A stretch of DNA of 64,000 nucleotides from Pseudomonadota bacterium (GTDB taxonomy: Bacteria > Pseudomonadota > Gammaproteobacteria > Steroidobacterales > Woeseiaceae): the NCBI GenBank assembly GCA_027621915.1, contig JAQCAD010000006.1, positions 1 through 64,000 on the forward strand, written 5' to 3'. Positions within the stretch are counted from its first letter, which is position 1, and each line of letters starts with the position of its first letter. Shown here piece by piece: positions 41,218 through 49,124 of this stretch. Made by a program: the position numbers and the translations under genes. A model generated the notes under the pieces. The model was not told where the DNA came from. It saw only the letters and a list, made by a program, of their open reading frames with translations, and ran no database searches.

Positions 41218-42150
41218 TTAGTCGTCTGCCTGGCGAATGAATGTCACCGGATTGACCCTTTGGCCGTTCTTCAGCACCTCGAAATGCAGATTCGGCCCGG
41301 TGGCACGACCAGTATCACCCATCAGGGCAACGGCCTGACCTTTGTGAACCTCGTCACCAATGCCAACCAGGTTCCTTTCGTTGTGCGCGTAGCGGGTCGA
41401 GTAACCATTGCCATGGTTGATCTCGACCATGTTGCCAAAACCGTAGCGATCAGAAGACCAGGTAACGACACCATCTGCCACCGCAATAATTTCCGCACCA
41501 GCCTTGCCGGCGAAGTCGACGCCCTGATGGTTGGCGGGTTTACCCGTAAACGGGTCAGTGCGGCGACCAAAGTAGGATGACATCCAGCCAGACAGAACGG
41601 GGCGCCCCTTCGGATGCACTCTTGCCGACAGGTTCTGATTCCAGATGACTGTCTCCAAGGCGCCAAGTTGCGCTTCTCGATTATTCAGCTGGTTGTTGAG
41701 TTCGGCCATCGCGGTCAATACTTCCGGAACTGCGACTGCGGATCCGGTCGGATCCGGTTCTTCCGGGCCACCGATGGCGGGCTCAGAATCAAAATCAAAT
41801 TCCCCGTCCTCAAGATCGGCCATTTCTGTCAGACGGCGACCAAGCGCGTCCAGACGAATGACGCGTGCATTCATTTGACCAATGCGGATGGCAAGGGCGT
41901 CCAGGGTGTCTTCTGTTTCCTGCCGTGTCTCCTGAATCTTGCTCTTTTGCACGACCAGCTCTTCTGAGAGGGTCGCGACTTCAGATTGGCTGATACCTGA
42001 ACCGGTTTGCGCAGAATACCAATATCCGGCGCTGAACATGGCGCTTCCAAGAATACCTGCAATGAGCACGGACAACGCACTGGCAGAACGACCCGACAGG
42101 TTGATCTGGCGTGGCTTTCCGAAGCCCTTGCCGAAGATGACTACATTCAT
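41218..42150 (-). CDS. M23/LytM-domain cell-wall protein with one membrane anchor
   Basis: 310 residues. One membrane span (about 26-46) is followed by a coiled-coil-like periplasmic stalk (about 58-110), an acidic linker and a C-terminal M23 domain (about 185-305). Zinc ligands are visible in HQGVDF (His, Asp), and YAHNERN matches the conserved loop His. The HxH motif reads GPNLHFEV, so its first His, usually catalytic, is Asn. The protein may therefore be a weak endopeptidase or an amidase activator like EnvC/NlpD. Its leader carries a GEMM riboswitch. dciA and secA flank it, a frequent setting for this family. Confidence 0.88.
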   Translation of the reverse strand: MNVVIFGKGFGKPRQINLSGRSASALSVLIAGILGSAMFSAGYWYSAQTGSGISQSEVATLSEELVVQKSKIQETRQETEDTLDALAIRIGQMNARVIRLDALGRRLTEMADLEDGEFDFDSEPAIGGPEEPDPTGSAVAVPEVLTAMAELNNQLNNREAQLGALETVIWNQNLSARVHPKGRPVLSGWMSSYFGRRTDPFTGKPANHQGVDFAGKAGAEIIAVADGVVTWSSDRYGFGNMVEINHGNGYSTRYAHNERNLVGIGDEVHKGQAVALMGDTGRATGPNLHFEVLKNGQRVNPVTFIRQADD

Positions 42151-42270
42151 TGGGTTGCCCCCGGAGACGATCCGCTCAACTTATAAGTTGTTGATTTATC
42201 TACTACTGACAGACAGGCCGGCTGCCACGAATGGCGCTCTCTCATTGTTTTGGGCCTGCAATGTTCTATC

Positions 42271-42360
42271 ACTTCGGTAGCCCCGCTGTCCTAGGGCTTA
42301 TCGCCCCTTAGATCGGTGGTTTTGCGCCCCCGTCTTTCGGCGGGTTTGCCCTTGTCGGAT
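42271..42360 (-). ncRNA. GEMM-I (cyclic di-GMP-I class) riboswitch
   Basis: About 90 nt match the GEMM-I aptamer: AGGGCAAACC at the 5' side, a GAAA-capped P1b hairpin, the GCGCAAA joining segment, the CTAAGG tetraloop receptor, a second hairpin (GGGGC-GATAA-GCCC) and the 3' strand AGCGGGGCTACCGA. Order and spacing agree with the Vibrio Vc2 aptamer. It lies in the leader of the LytM-domain gene, whose ATG is 120 bases downstream. No T-run follows, so control of translation or another mode is more likely than termination. Binding of cGAMP instead of c-di-GMP (GEMM-Ib) cannot be excluded by eye. Confidence 0.9.
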
Positions 42361-42364
42361 CGCC

Positions 42365-42393
42365 AATATGCAAAATTAAGCTTTTTATTACAA
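42365..42393 (-). promoter_or_regulatory. Candidate sigma-70 promoter of the riboswitch-LytM transcript
   Basis: On the minus strand TTGTAA (42393-42388) and CATATT (42370-42365) are 17 bases apart, each matching four of six consensus bases. The predicted start, near 42358, would place the aptamer at the very 5' end of the RNA. A hairpin-forming inverted repeat (42391-42414) overlaps the -35 region. Confidence 0.45.
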
Positions 42394-42463
42394 GATCGGC
42401 TGTGCCGAATCTTGATTTTGGTCACCGCCCAACCCTGAAAAGCGCTAACCGCGTCACATTTTT

Positions 42464-42760
42464 ATGCCCATAATAAAGCTCGAAAACCTGCTGAAATCCC
42501 ACGAAAACAAGAACCTGGATAAAATCATCCGGCGAGCTCGATCTATGGACTCGCTGACAACCGCACTTCAGGCGGTTTTGACCGATGACCTGGCGTCGAA
42601 CCTCGTGGCCGCAAATGTCCGCGAGGACGGCAACCTGATCCTGGTCTGCAGCAGCCCTGCCTGGGCGTCTCGACTGCGCTTTGAGGCCGATCAGTTGATC
42701 GATGTCGCGCGCAAGCATGGCGCAGAGGTCACCGCCTGTAGCGTCAAGGTATCACGCTAG
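42464..42760 (+). CDS. dciA: DciA-like protein (DUF721)
   Basis: 98 residues, consisting only of the DUF721 domain. DciA interacts with and helps load the replicative helicase DnaB in bacteria that lack DnaC. The family core is seen in LTTALQAVL, LILVCSSPAWASRLRFE and ADQLIDVARKHG. It is divergent from the riboswitch-LytM gene. In many gammaproteobacteria this gene lies beside lpxC; here 8 kb of other genes separate them. Confidence 0.85.
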   Translation: MPIIKLENLLKSHENKNLDKIIRRARSMDSLTTALQAVLTDDLASNLVAANVREDGNLILVCSSPAWASRLRFEADQLIDVARKHGAEVTACSVKVSR

Positions 42761-43151
42761 GCATTTATCGGTTTGGTCATCAGGGAGCCCTCGCCGCGGG
42801 AGCGAACCTGTGTAAGGCACACAACGTGATGTACGCCATGTTTATTCGGATTTTCTGTTGTATTGTCCATGCAAGCCAGCGCGGACAACCGGACTGACGG
42901 CGTCGTGTCCGGCGATGCCCCTGGCCATTTGACCAGTTTAGTTAACTAACCGGACATTTTCGGAGCAACCAGGTATTGGTGTCGTAAATTTCGTCTGTTG
43001 CTGACTGTACAAGCAACGATCCTGCAATCGACCAGGTCAGGTGTTCGGCGAATGGCTGGTGCCTTCAAACTGAGCATCGGCCTGTGGATAATGCAAGTGC
43101 TGCGCCAGGTCTCGAAAATCCGAATTGCTTGAAATATTAAAGGCTACGCCA
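42761..43151. other. 391-bp intergenic region upstream of the glycosylation block
   Basis: No coding sequence or RNA gene is apparent. It holds a perfect 12-bp palindrome, TTAGTTAACTAA (42938-42949), and an imperfect inverted repeat of CCGGAC with GTCCGG around 42890-42912. Either may be an operator or a terminator element for dciA. The promoter of the downstream six-gene block probably lies here. Confidence 0.5.
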
Positions 43152-44141
43152 TTGACACACGAAAACGACCTTGCGGACAACGATCTGGCTAATACCGACA
43201 TCGCCGTCCTGATCCCCTGTTACAACGAGCAAGCGGCGATCGCTAAGGTAGTCAGCTCTTTTCAAGAGCAGCTGCCGAGCGCCACAATTTACGTTTACGA
43301 CAACAACTCGGGCGATCGAACAGCGGAAATCGCCAAGCAGAGCGGCGCAATCGTTCGCAACGAATCGCAGCAAGGCAAAGGGCACGTCGTTCGCAGGATG
43401 TTTTCAGATATCGAAGCCTCCATATATATCCTCGTGGACGGCGATGACACTTACGACGTGGCGAGCGTACGCAGCATGCTCGACGCTTTTCTGCGCGAAC
43501 GTTGTGATCTGGTCAACGGCAGACGCGTTACCGAAATTGCCGCCGCCTATCGATTTGGCCATCAATTTGGCAATCGGTTATTGACAGGTATCGTTAGCTG
43601 GATCTTTGGCAAACGGTGCCTGGATATCCTGACTGGTTACCGAATATTTTCGCGGCGATTCGTTAAGTCATTTCCGGCATTGTCGACTGGGTTCGAGATC
43701 GAAACCGAATTGACGGTTCACGCCCTGGCATTGAACATGCCAATGACAGAAATCGACACACCTTACAAAGACCGTCCTGACGAAAGCGCCAGCAAGCTAA
43801 ATACTTATCGAGATGGCATTCGAATCCTTTGGACGATTCTTGTCCTGACCAAAGATGAGCGGCCGTTTTTTTTCTACTCAATCGCATTTTCCGTACTGGC
43901 GCTGTTCTCGCTGGCACTGGGCATCCCTGTCGCCCTGGAGTTTATGGAAACCGGGCTGGTGCCGAGATTTCCTACCGCCGTACTGTCGGCGAGCATCATG
44001 GTACTTGCTTTCCTGGCGCTTACCACTGGCCTGGTACTGGATTCTGTTGCCCGGGGGCGACGCGAGGCCAAGCGATTGCATTACCTGAGTCTGACATGGC
44101 TGGGCCAGGACAGGCGCAAACCAACTCCTGTACTGAAATAA
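43152..44141 (+). CDS. GT2 family glycosyltransferase (polyprenyl-phosphate sugar synthase type)
   Basis: 329 residues from the TTG at 43152, which has AAAGG eight bases upstream; a TTG at 43125 is the alternative. The GT-A domain has VLIPCYNEQAAI, the DDT metal-binding motif in LVDGDDTYD and the GYRIFSRRF and GFEIETELTVHA segments typical of dolichol-phosphate mannose synthase-like enzymes. Two C-terminal membrane spans (about 235-260 and 275-300) anchor it. It probably charges undecaprenyl phosphate with a sugar for transfer on the periplasmic side. The next gene overlaps its stop (TAATG). Confidence 0.88.
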   Translation: MTHENDLADNDLANTDIAVLIPCYNEQAAIAKVVSSFQEQLPSATIYVYDNNSGDRTAEIAKQSGAIVRNESQQGKGHVVRRMFSDIEASIYILVDGDDTYDVASVRSMLDAFLRERCDLVNGRRVTEIAAAYRFGHQFGNRLLTGIVSWIFGKRCLDILTGYRIFSRRFVKSFPALSTGFEIETELTVHALALNMPMTEIDTPYKDRPDESASKLNTYRDGIRILWTILVLTKDERPFFFYSIAFSVLALFSLALGIPVALEFMETGLVPRFPTAVLSASIMVLAFLALTTGLVLDSVARGRREAKRLHYLSLTWLGQDRRKPTPVLK

Positions 44142-44539
44142 TGTGGTCAACCGGTCGGCAGGCCAGCAGTTTTGCCGTAATCGGTGGGCTGGGATTCATC
44201 GTTGACGGTGGCATTCTCACGTTTCTCAATAGCGTATACGGAGTTGATCTGCTTCCCGCCAGGTTGCTTTCGTTCTCCGCCGCAGTGACAACCACCTGGC
44301 TGCTGAATCGGTATCAGACTTTCTCGGATCGAAAAGAGGCTCGACTGGTTCACGAATGGGGGCGATATGCGGTGGTAAACAGCATAGGGTCCCTGATGAA
44401 CATGGGCATATTTTTCTGGTTATTGAGCCATTATCCGATTCTTGCCGACGTCCCCCTCGTACCCCTTGGCATTGCGGCATCAGTTGCGCTTGTTTTCAAT
44501 TTTTTCGCGTCGAAATACGTTGTCTTCAGGTACCCATAG
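44141..44539 (+). CDS. GtrA-like membrane protein
   Basis: 132 residues from the ATG at 44141, which overlaps the preceding stop by one base. Four membrane spans are evident. The family pattern is visible in FAVIGGLGFIVDGGIL, TTTWLLNRYQTF, RYAVVNSIGSLMN and NFFASKYVVF. GtrA proteins are thought to flip polyprenyl-phosphate sugars across the inner membrane, which fits its coupling to the GT2 synthase. Confidence 0.88.
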   Translation: MWSTGRQASSFAVIGGLGFIVDGGILTFLNSVYGVDLLPARLLSFSAAVTTTWLLNRYQTFSDRKEARLVHEWGRYAVVNSIGSLMNMGIFFWLLSHYPILADVPLVPLGIAASVALVFNFFASKYVVFRYP

Positions 44540-44541
44540 CC

Positions 44542-45273
44542 ATGACTGATCGGCCGAACATTTCGACCGCTGTTCACCAGCATTCCGGTGGAGAGAACCT
44601 TGAGGTCATGCGGGAAGCCCGCAAATACAATCAATATCTCAGGGAACTAATTCAGCGTTTCGCCGGCGACGCAAAAACGGCTCTCGACTTCGGCGCAGGC
44701 ATAGGCACTTTCAGTGACAGCGTAGATGTCCCCCGGAACCAAATTCACTGTGTAGAACCAGACGAGGGCGTGCAAGAGCACCTCGCGAATCAGGGGTTTA
44801 AAGCACATAAGGATCTTGCAGAAGTTGCAGATTCCAGCATCGACTATCTCTTTACATTAAATGTTCTTGAACACATCGAGGACGATTCAAGCGCACTTCG
44901 CGAAATATTTCGAGTTGTCAGGCCGGGTGGTCGACTACTCATTTATGTGCCTGCATTTATGAGCCTTTACACGTCAATGGATTTGCATGTCGGACATCAC
45001 CGTAGATACCGCATGGCGCAACTGGTAGATATCGTTGAAAAAGCAGGATTCCGGGTTGAGAAAAGAGCTTATTTCGATGCGCTCGGTTTTTTCGCGACAC
45101 TGTTGTTCAAACTGTTTGATAGTCCAGAGCCGGCTCCGCTTAATTCGCGCATGGTCGGTCTCTATGATCGGTTCGTTTTTCCAGCAAGCCGGATTCTGTC
45201 GGTCCCGCTCGCGAGAGTCCTCGGAAAAAATGTGTATGTCGTCGCAAGCCGACCAAAATCAAGCAGCGAATGA
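44542..45273 (+). CDS. Class I SAM-dependent methyltransferase
   Basis: 243 residues. SAM-binding motif I is ALDFGAGIGTFSD, followed by HCVEPD (motif II) and LFTLNVLEHIEDD (motif IV region). A GHHRRYRMAQL stretch is typical of methyltransferases that accompany DPM-synthase/GtrA pairs. The ATG at 44542 begins two bases after the gtrA stop. The substrate, perhaps a sugar or lipid-linked glycan, is not known. Confidence 0.85.
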   Translation: MTDRPNISTAVHQHSGGENLEVMREARKYNQYLRELIQRFAGDAKTALDFGAGIGTFSDSVDVPRNQIHCVEPDEGVQEHLANQGFKAHKDLAEVADSSIDYLFTLNVLEHIEDDSSALREIFRVVRPGGRLLIYVPAFMSLYTSMDLHVGHHRRYRMAQLVDIVEKAGFRVEKRAYFDALGFFATLLFKLFDSPEPAPLNSRMVGLYDRFVFPASRILSVPLARVLGKNVYVVASRPKSSSE

Positions 45274-45303
45274 TGGCTGCGTAGCCAGGCTGAAAGGGTC
45301 CAT

Positions 45304-47112
45304 ATGAAAAGCAATTCGGCATTTATCGCCCTGTGGTTGGTCGTAACGACGATCGCAATACTCCTTGCGTTATTGATGAGTTCCGCGTCACTTGTCGATG
45401 GCGAGTACATACCGGTAGGCAACGACTCTTTTTACCACGCGAGGCGAATTCTCGATGCCGCCATCGGCGAGCGCGGCTTCTATCAATTCGACAACATGAT
45501 CCATGTTCCTGAAGGCAGCTGGATCAACTGGCCGTGGGGTTATGACTACCTGATGGCGGTCGCTCTTTCCATCGCTTTGTGGATAAGGCCGGCGATGGAG
45601 CCCATGGCATTCCTGGCTCATGTACCGGTGGCATGGCTTGTCGTCAATATGGGTTTGCTAACGCTGATCGCTCGCAAGATGTCTATCACGCCGGCCCTCA
45701 CAGCGGTTGGCCTGTTTGGCTTCGCATTGCTGCCGCTGACGCAGACATTGCACGGGGTCGGGATCATCGACCACCACTACGTCGAACTCACGTTTGTGCT
45801 TGCGTCGCTTTGGGCCGGATTGGGTTTCTTTTCGGAGCAAAGGGGTTCCCGGGATGCGCTGATATTTGGAATTGTCCTGGGTATCGCGCCCGCATTTCAC
45901 AATGGCCTCTTCATCCTGCAGGTTCCTGCTCTGGCGTGTTTTCTCGTACTTTGGTATCGCGCACAGATGCCCGATGTCCGAACTCTCACTTACTTCGCGG
46001 CTGCCTTGGTCGGCAGTACTTTATTGGTGTTGCTGCCGTCAGAGCCGTTTTGGGACATGCAGTTCGAATTCTGGACATTGTCATGGTTTCATCTGTACAT
46101 CGTTTGCTGCAGTGCAATTGGCGCGATGTTTTTGGGTGTTCGGCCTTTTCAGAAACTCAATGTTACGCTTCTGATTGCTTTAGGCGCTTTCCTGGTCATC
46201 CCGCTCTTCGCAAGAATCATGACCGGTGCCGCGTTTCTGAGCGGAGACCTCATTCTTCTCGACCAGATCGCGGAAGTTAAGAGCCCTGTCGTACGACTTC
46301 AGGAAGAAGACGGGTTGTATTGGATCACCAGCTTTTACAGCTGGCTGGTATTCCTGACACCGTTTCTGATCGCGATTTTCGCATGGCGCGCGTGGCGCGA
46401 CACCAGATCGGTCAATGTGTACTTTTCTATATTCGTCGTTTTCGGACTATCACTGATGTTAGTTCAGTATCGTCTGCATCCATTTGGCTCGTGGGCGATG
46501 ATCTTCGCTGCAATACTGATTGCCCAGGAGTTGAGCAAAAAATATGGGATTTCGACGCTGGCGACGACCGCAGCTACGCTCCTTGTGCTGGCTGTCGCGT
46601 TTCAACCTCCACTTAAAAATCGCCTGATCAGGCTCTATACACCAGGGGCTGCCGTCGATTATGCAGCAAGCCGCTCACTGTTCAAAACCTTTGCCGAAAG
46701 TTGTTCCGAAATTCCAGGCGTTGCCATTTCGTACAGCGACGATGGCCACTATATCCGGTATCACACGGATTGCAGCGTCGTGTCTAATAATTTTCTGTTA
46801 ACGCCGCAACATGATCGGAAAATCAAAGAAGTTCAGAGCATGTTGGTACTCAACCCGGAGGAGTTTCTTGAACAGGTTCACGATGTCGATTACATATTCG
46901 TTCGAATGTATGGCATCTTCGAGACTGGTCCCAACGGTTTCCAGCCAACGCCGATACCTGACGTTGTTGAACGGAACGCTCCTTTATTCGTTGCACTGAC
47001 GTTTGCCGAAGAGTTGCCAATCGAATTCAAATTGGTCGGCGAGATCCGGGTTGACGATGATCGTGATTTTGCATTCGTACGCGTATTTCGCATCGTACGA
47101 AGTGAAAACTAG
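45304..47112 (+). CDS. STT3-like GT-C membrane glycosyltransferase with degenerate WWDYG motif
   Basis: 602 residues, about 11-13 membrane spans up to residue 440, then a periplasmic domain of about 150 residues. Features shared with STT3/PglB/AglB oligosaccharyltransferases are GNDSFYHARRILDAA in the first external loop, a GIIDHHYVE motif (the DHHxxE-like acidic site) and a soluble segment SYSDDGHYIRYHTD that aligns with the WWDYGYPIRYYSD-type sequon-recognition region. WWDYG is thus reduced to YSDDG, so classical N-glycosylation sequon binding is doubtful. It may transfer a lipid-linked sugar to protein, lipid or glycan. ATG with AAAGGG upstream. Confidence 0.75.
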   Translation: MKSNSAFIALWLVVTTIAILLALLMSSASLVDGEYIPVGNDSFYHARRILDAAIGERGFYQFDNMIHVPEGSWINWPWGYDYLMAVALSIALWIRPAMEPMAFLAHVPVAWLVVNMGLLTLIARKMSITPALTAVGLFGFALLPLTQTLHGVGIIDHHYVELTFVLASLWAGLGFFSEQRGSRDALIFGIVLGIAPAFHNGLFILQVPALACFLVLWYRAQMPDVRTLTYFAAALVGSTLLVLLPSEPFWDMQFEFWTLSWFHLYIVCCSAIGAMFLGVRPFQKLNVTLLIALGAFLVIPLFARIMTGAAFLSGDLILLDQIAEVKSPVVRLQEEDGLYWITSFYSWLVFLTPFLIAIFAWRAWRDTRSVNVYFSIFVVFGLSLMLVQYRLHPFGSWAMIFAAILIAQELSKKYGISTLATTAATLLVLAVAFQPPLKNRLIRLYTPGAAVDYAASRSLFKTFAESCSEIPGVAISYSDDGHYIRYHTDCSVVSNNFLLTPQHDRKIKEVQSMLVLNPEEFLEQVHDVDYIFVRMYGIFETGPNGFQPTPIPDVVERNAPLFVALTFAEELPIEFKLVGEIRVDDDRDFAFVRVFRIVRSEN

Positions 47113-47126
47113 AGACGATTAAGACG

Positions 47127-49040
47127 TTGGCAGCCCTGGCGCTACTTCCGTTACTCGGGTTTATCCTGCTCTGGCGCCGGGTCACTGGCTCACGCAGCTC
47201 ATCTGCCGCACTGCATGCTGCGTCTGCTGTGCTCTTGATACTTTATGTTGGCGCACTGGCAGGCCATTTGTTTTTCGCATTGGTTTTGCTATTGACGTCC
47301 GGCACTTTGCTGGCGATGTATGAATTGGCCAGCCTGGTGCGCCATCGCAGGGCACTACCTGTTCCTGTCGGTATTCTGCTGATCCTGTGCGCAGTGTTTG
47401 CGCTGCTGCACTACGACGCTGCTTATTATTTGTATGACGAATATTCGCACTGGGGAATATTTCTAAAAGAACTGCTCGCCAACGATGCGCTATGGGGTAG
47501 CGAGAGCAACGCTCTGGTCCTTCGCTATCCGCCCGGCGCACCGCTTTGGCAGTACTTTTTTTTGCGCCTGACCGAATCGTCCGAAGGTGGAGCCTACCTC
47601 GCCCAGTTTTGCCTTCTGATGCTCCCGCTCACAGTGCTGTGGCAGAATCTCAAATGGCGGCAACTGTGTTGGTTGCTGGCAATATTTGCCCTCGTTGCAG
47701 TGACACTATCGAATTTCGGTCACGGCTTTTCGAGCCTGTATGTCGATCATGTCCTGGCGACCTGGTTTGCGGGAATTATTTTCGGATTTATGCTGGACTT
47801 GAAAGATCGAACGCCGCGACAGCTGTTGTCCTACCTGTTGCCGCTGACAACTTTGGTTCTGATCAAAGACTCGGGGCTGTATTTTGCCACGGCGGCAGTC
47901 AGTATCATGTCGTTGCTGGTATTTTGGAAAACCGCTTATGCGAGTAACGGGCGAAAAGTCAGAGAGGGCCTGATTGGCGCAGGCTCGTTCGCCCTCGTGT
48001 GCATCGCATCTGCAGGGCTGATCGTCGCCTCGTGGAATGCCAACAGGAATGCGGCGGGCATTCCACCATCGGCATACTCAACTGGCGGAATCATCTCGGG
48101 AATTACTTCCGGCAGCAGCAATCTTGGTGCTGATGATCAGGAAGAGCTCGGCAGAAGATTTCGAGACGTCGTTTTTCATCAGCAAATTAGCAAAGACAAA
48201 GTATTTACATCGTATAACGAGTTCAAGTACTACATCATGCCGGTGTTTACCGACCGATTCCGGCTGACGACAGCGTCGTTGATTTTATTGTTTGTGCTAT
48301 GGCAAGCCATTGTACTTTACAAAATAGTCGATCGCGAGGAGCGCTGGCGATGGACGATAGTGGCGACGGGATGTGTTCTGAGTGCAATTGTTTATCTCTG
48401 CATACTTTTTCTCAGCTATCGATTCGCGTTCGACGACAAAGGCATTATATTGCCGTCATATCTTAGATACGCCCATACTGCCCTGCTTCCCCTGGTCCTT
48501 CTTTTCTTCCTGCCGTTGCTACCGGGTTTTTCGCCTGGCCGGAAAAAGTTTCTTGAATTTTCCAATGACAGGAAAATTGGTCTTTCGGGGACGGTATTCG
48601 CAGGGATTCTTGGCGCGCTGCTGGTCTTCGAAACTCCTTATTTGCTACCGCTTTACAAAAACCATGAAGCGCCCGCAGTTCGGTATCAGTTTTCGCCATT
48701 TATTGAAAGCGTTCGAAATGTCGTTGGCGATGCACGATTGTGGATCTACCTGCCGGTGCCAGACGCGGATGCCATGCTCGGGCGTATTTTTCTGTATGAG
48801 CTGACACCCCTCCGGGCGGCGGTCGTAACTGATCTGGCTTTTCTGAACCAGGGACCCGGCGTGATGCAGGATGTGATCGCGGAGTGGGACTACCTTTGGT
48901 TTCCGGTTCAGAATCCAATGTTCGATCAGAATTTAAGAGCCTTTTTTGGTGAGGATCTCAAAGACCGGGTATTTCGTATAGATCGAAGTGGCGCCACCGT
49001 GGATGTTGTCGCGCTGAGCGGCGTGTTTGATCAAATTTAA
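47127..49040 (+). CDS. Large multi-spanning membrane protein, first of a tandem paralogue pair (possible GT-C transferase)
   Basis: 637 residues with about 12 membrane spans and a C-terminal soluble domain of about 130 residues. The first large external loop contains YLYDEYSHWGIFLKELL, an acidic D-E pair after a membrane span as in GT-C glycosyltransferases, and a later VLRYPPGAPLWQYFF. The C-terminal part has WDYLWFP and FGEDLKDRVFRID. No named family is recognised. TTG start 14 bases after the STT3-like gene. It is closely similar over its whole length to the next gene. Confidence 0.72.
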   Translation: MAALALLPLLGFILLWRRVTGSRSSSAALHAASAVLLILYVGALAGHLFFALVLLLTSGTLLAMYELASLVRHRRALPVPVGILLILCAVFALLHYDAAYYLYDEYSHWGIFLKELLANDALWGSESNALVLRYPPGAPLWQYFFLRLTESSEGGAYLAQFCLLMLPLTVLWQNLKWRQLCWLLAIFALVAVTLSNFGHGFSSLYVDHVLATWFAGIIFGFMLDLKDRTPRQLLSYLLPLTTLVLIKDSGLYFATAAVSIMSLLVFWKTAYASNGRKVREGLIGAGSFALVCIASAGLIVASWNANRNAAGIPPSAYSTGGIISGITSGSSNLGADDQEELGRRFRDVVFHQQISKDKVFTSYNEFKYYIMPVFTDRFRLTTASLILLFVLWQAIVLYKIVDREERWRWTIVATGCVLSAIVYLCILFLSYRFAFDDKGIILPSYLRYAHTALLPLVLLFFLPLLPGFSPGRKKFLEFSNDRKIGLSGTVFAGILGALLVFETPYLLPLYKNHEAPAVRYQFSPFIESVRNVVGDARLWIYLPVPDADAMLGRIFLYELTPLRAAVVTDLAFLNQGPGVMQDVIAEWDYLWFPVQNPMFDQNLRAFFGEDLKDRVFRIDRSGATVDVVALSGVFDQI

Positions 49041-49124
49041 AGCGGGATCCCGTCGCGATATGTCGCCTCGGATTGGTGTCGCCCATACTTAGATCCTGAC
49101 GCTGCTGATGAGGAGTATTAACAA

